Positions 5,661 to 5,981 of a stretch of 5,981 nucleotides of DNA are shown piece after piece; positions within the stretch are counted from its first letter, which is position 1, and each line of letters begins with the position of its first letter. The translations under genes were made by a program, and so were the position numbers. The notes under the pieces are model-generated. The model was not told where the DNA came from, did not search any database, and was given only the letters and a program-made list of their open reading frames with translations. The stretch is from Phycisphaerales bacterium UBA1910. GTDB taxonomy: Bacteria > Planctomycetota > Phycisphaerae > Phycisphaerales > UBA1924. Where the stretch lies: NCBI GenBank assembly GCA_002337545.1, contig DDGE01000047.1, forward strand, positions 1 to 5,981. Direction: 5' to 3'.

Positions 5661-5981
5661 TTACTCGATGGGGAGCGGATCTTCGGCCCGTCCCTCGGCC
5701 CATTCCTTGAATCTCGGCCAGAAGATCTCCTGGATCAGAATTTTGACGCACGCGGCGATAGGGATCGCGATCAGCAGCCCGAAAACGCCGAACAACGCGC
5801 CGCCAGCGAGCGATGCGAAGAGGATCGTCGGTGTGTCCATGCCGGTGCTCTTGCCCTGTATGAGCGGTGTCCAGACATAATCGTCGAGCGCCTGTCCGAG
5901 GAAGTAAATGCCGGCCGGGGCTCCGAGCACCCACCACCACTCGCCTCGGAATCCATCGTGTCCCTGCAACGCGAGCAGCGA
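5661..5981 (-). CDS. AI-2E family transporter, C-terminal part (partial at window edge)
   Basis: The - strand frame is open from the window edge to a TAA at 5661-5663 and gives the last 106 residues. The sequence fits the C-terminus of AI-2E/UPF0118 family transporters: a hydrophobic segment around WWWVLGAPAGIYFLGQALDD, then TPLIQGKSTGMDTPTILFAS, then the glycine-rich membrane stretch LAGGALFGVFGLLIAIPIAA and a cytoplasmic tail ending EDPLPIE. Family proteins (about 350 residues, about seven to eight membrane spans) include TqsA, linked to autoinducer-2 export, and Na+/H+ antiporters, so the substrate is open. A TTG at 5967-5969 could be misread as the start, but coding continues in frame beyond it (SLLA before LQGHDG), so the gene is cut by the window rather than short. 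The small membrane protein gene follows 25 bases downstream. Confidence 0.87.
   Translation of the reverse strand, partial: SLLALQGHDGFRGEWWWVLGAPAGIYFLGQALDDYVWTPLIQGKSTGMDTPTILFASLAGGALFGVFGLLIAIPIAACVKILIQEIFWPRFKEWAEGRAEDPLPIE

Noticed and set aside
5120..5710. 196-codon + strand open frame across the DinB-family end and the membrane-protein gene
   Set aside because: It overlaps two better-supported genes; the start is SR/T-rich and the rest is antisense to hydrophobic coding.
5661..5969. Complete 102-residue protein starting at TTG 5967-5969
   Set aside because: The frame continues upstream to the window edge and the protein matches only the C-terminal part of AI-2E transporters, so the TTG is an internal leucine codon.

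Overview
The window comes from a moderately high-GC bacterium, most likely a planctomycete of the Phycisphaerae type. This is an inference from the style of the zinc-ribbon/membrane protein (CSKCGYSLEGL), the GC-rich codon use, and an Ffh with a glycine/methionine-rich C-terminus ending in a lysine/arginine tail. No rRNA or other phylogenetic marker was available to test it. The region reads as ordinary chromosome: I see no tRNA, rRNA, CRISPR array, insertion sequence, integrase or attachment site.

Layout. Positions 1-162 are the 3' end of an unidentified + strand gene, closed by a strong intrinsic terminator (190-218). A 274-base gap follows. It contains a CRP/FNR-like palindrome (241-256) with a possible -10 box at class II spacing, a CTTGGGT palindrome (293-312) and a small leader hairpin (391-409). 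The + strand gene at 437-2602 encodes a secreted GH13 enzyme, with signal peptide, CBM25/53-like module, CBM48, catalytic barrel and C-terminal beta domain. It ends at a second strong terminator (2632-2667), so it is probably a single-gene transcription unit.

A small zinc-ribbon protein with a C-terminal membrane anchor lies on the - strand (2667-3122). It is divergent from ffh (3241-4755, + strand), the GTPase of the signal recognition particle. The ffh leader carries a perfect 9-bp hairpin just before its ribosome binding site. A DinB-superfamily gene (4807-5286) follows ffh closely with no terminator between them. It converges, one base apart, on a - strand pair: an AI-2E family transporter gene cut by the window edge (5661-5981), then a small multi-pass membrane protein gene (5288-5635).

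Functional links are limited. Ffh would help target membrane and secreted proteins in general, including the membrane proteins encoded here, but the genes do not form a recognisable dedicated system. The most interesting parts are the secreted GH13 enzyme, with its branching-enzyme-like motifs and added starch-binding-type module, and its upstream region, which suggests cAMP/CRP-type control. I found no convincing new defence, mobile or RNA-based system.
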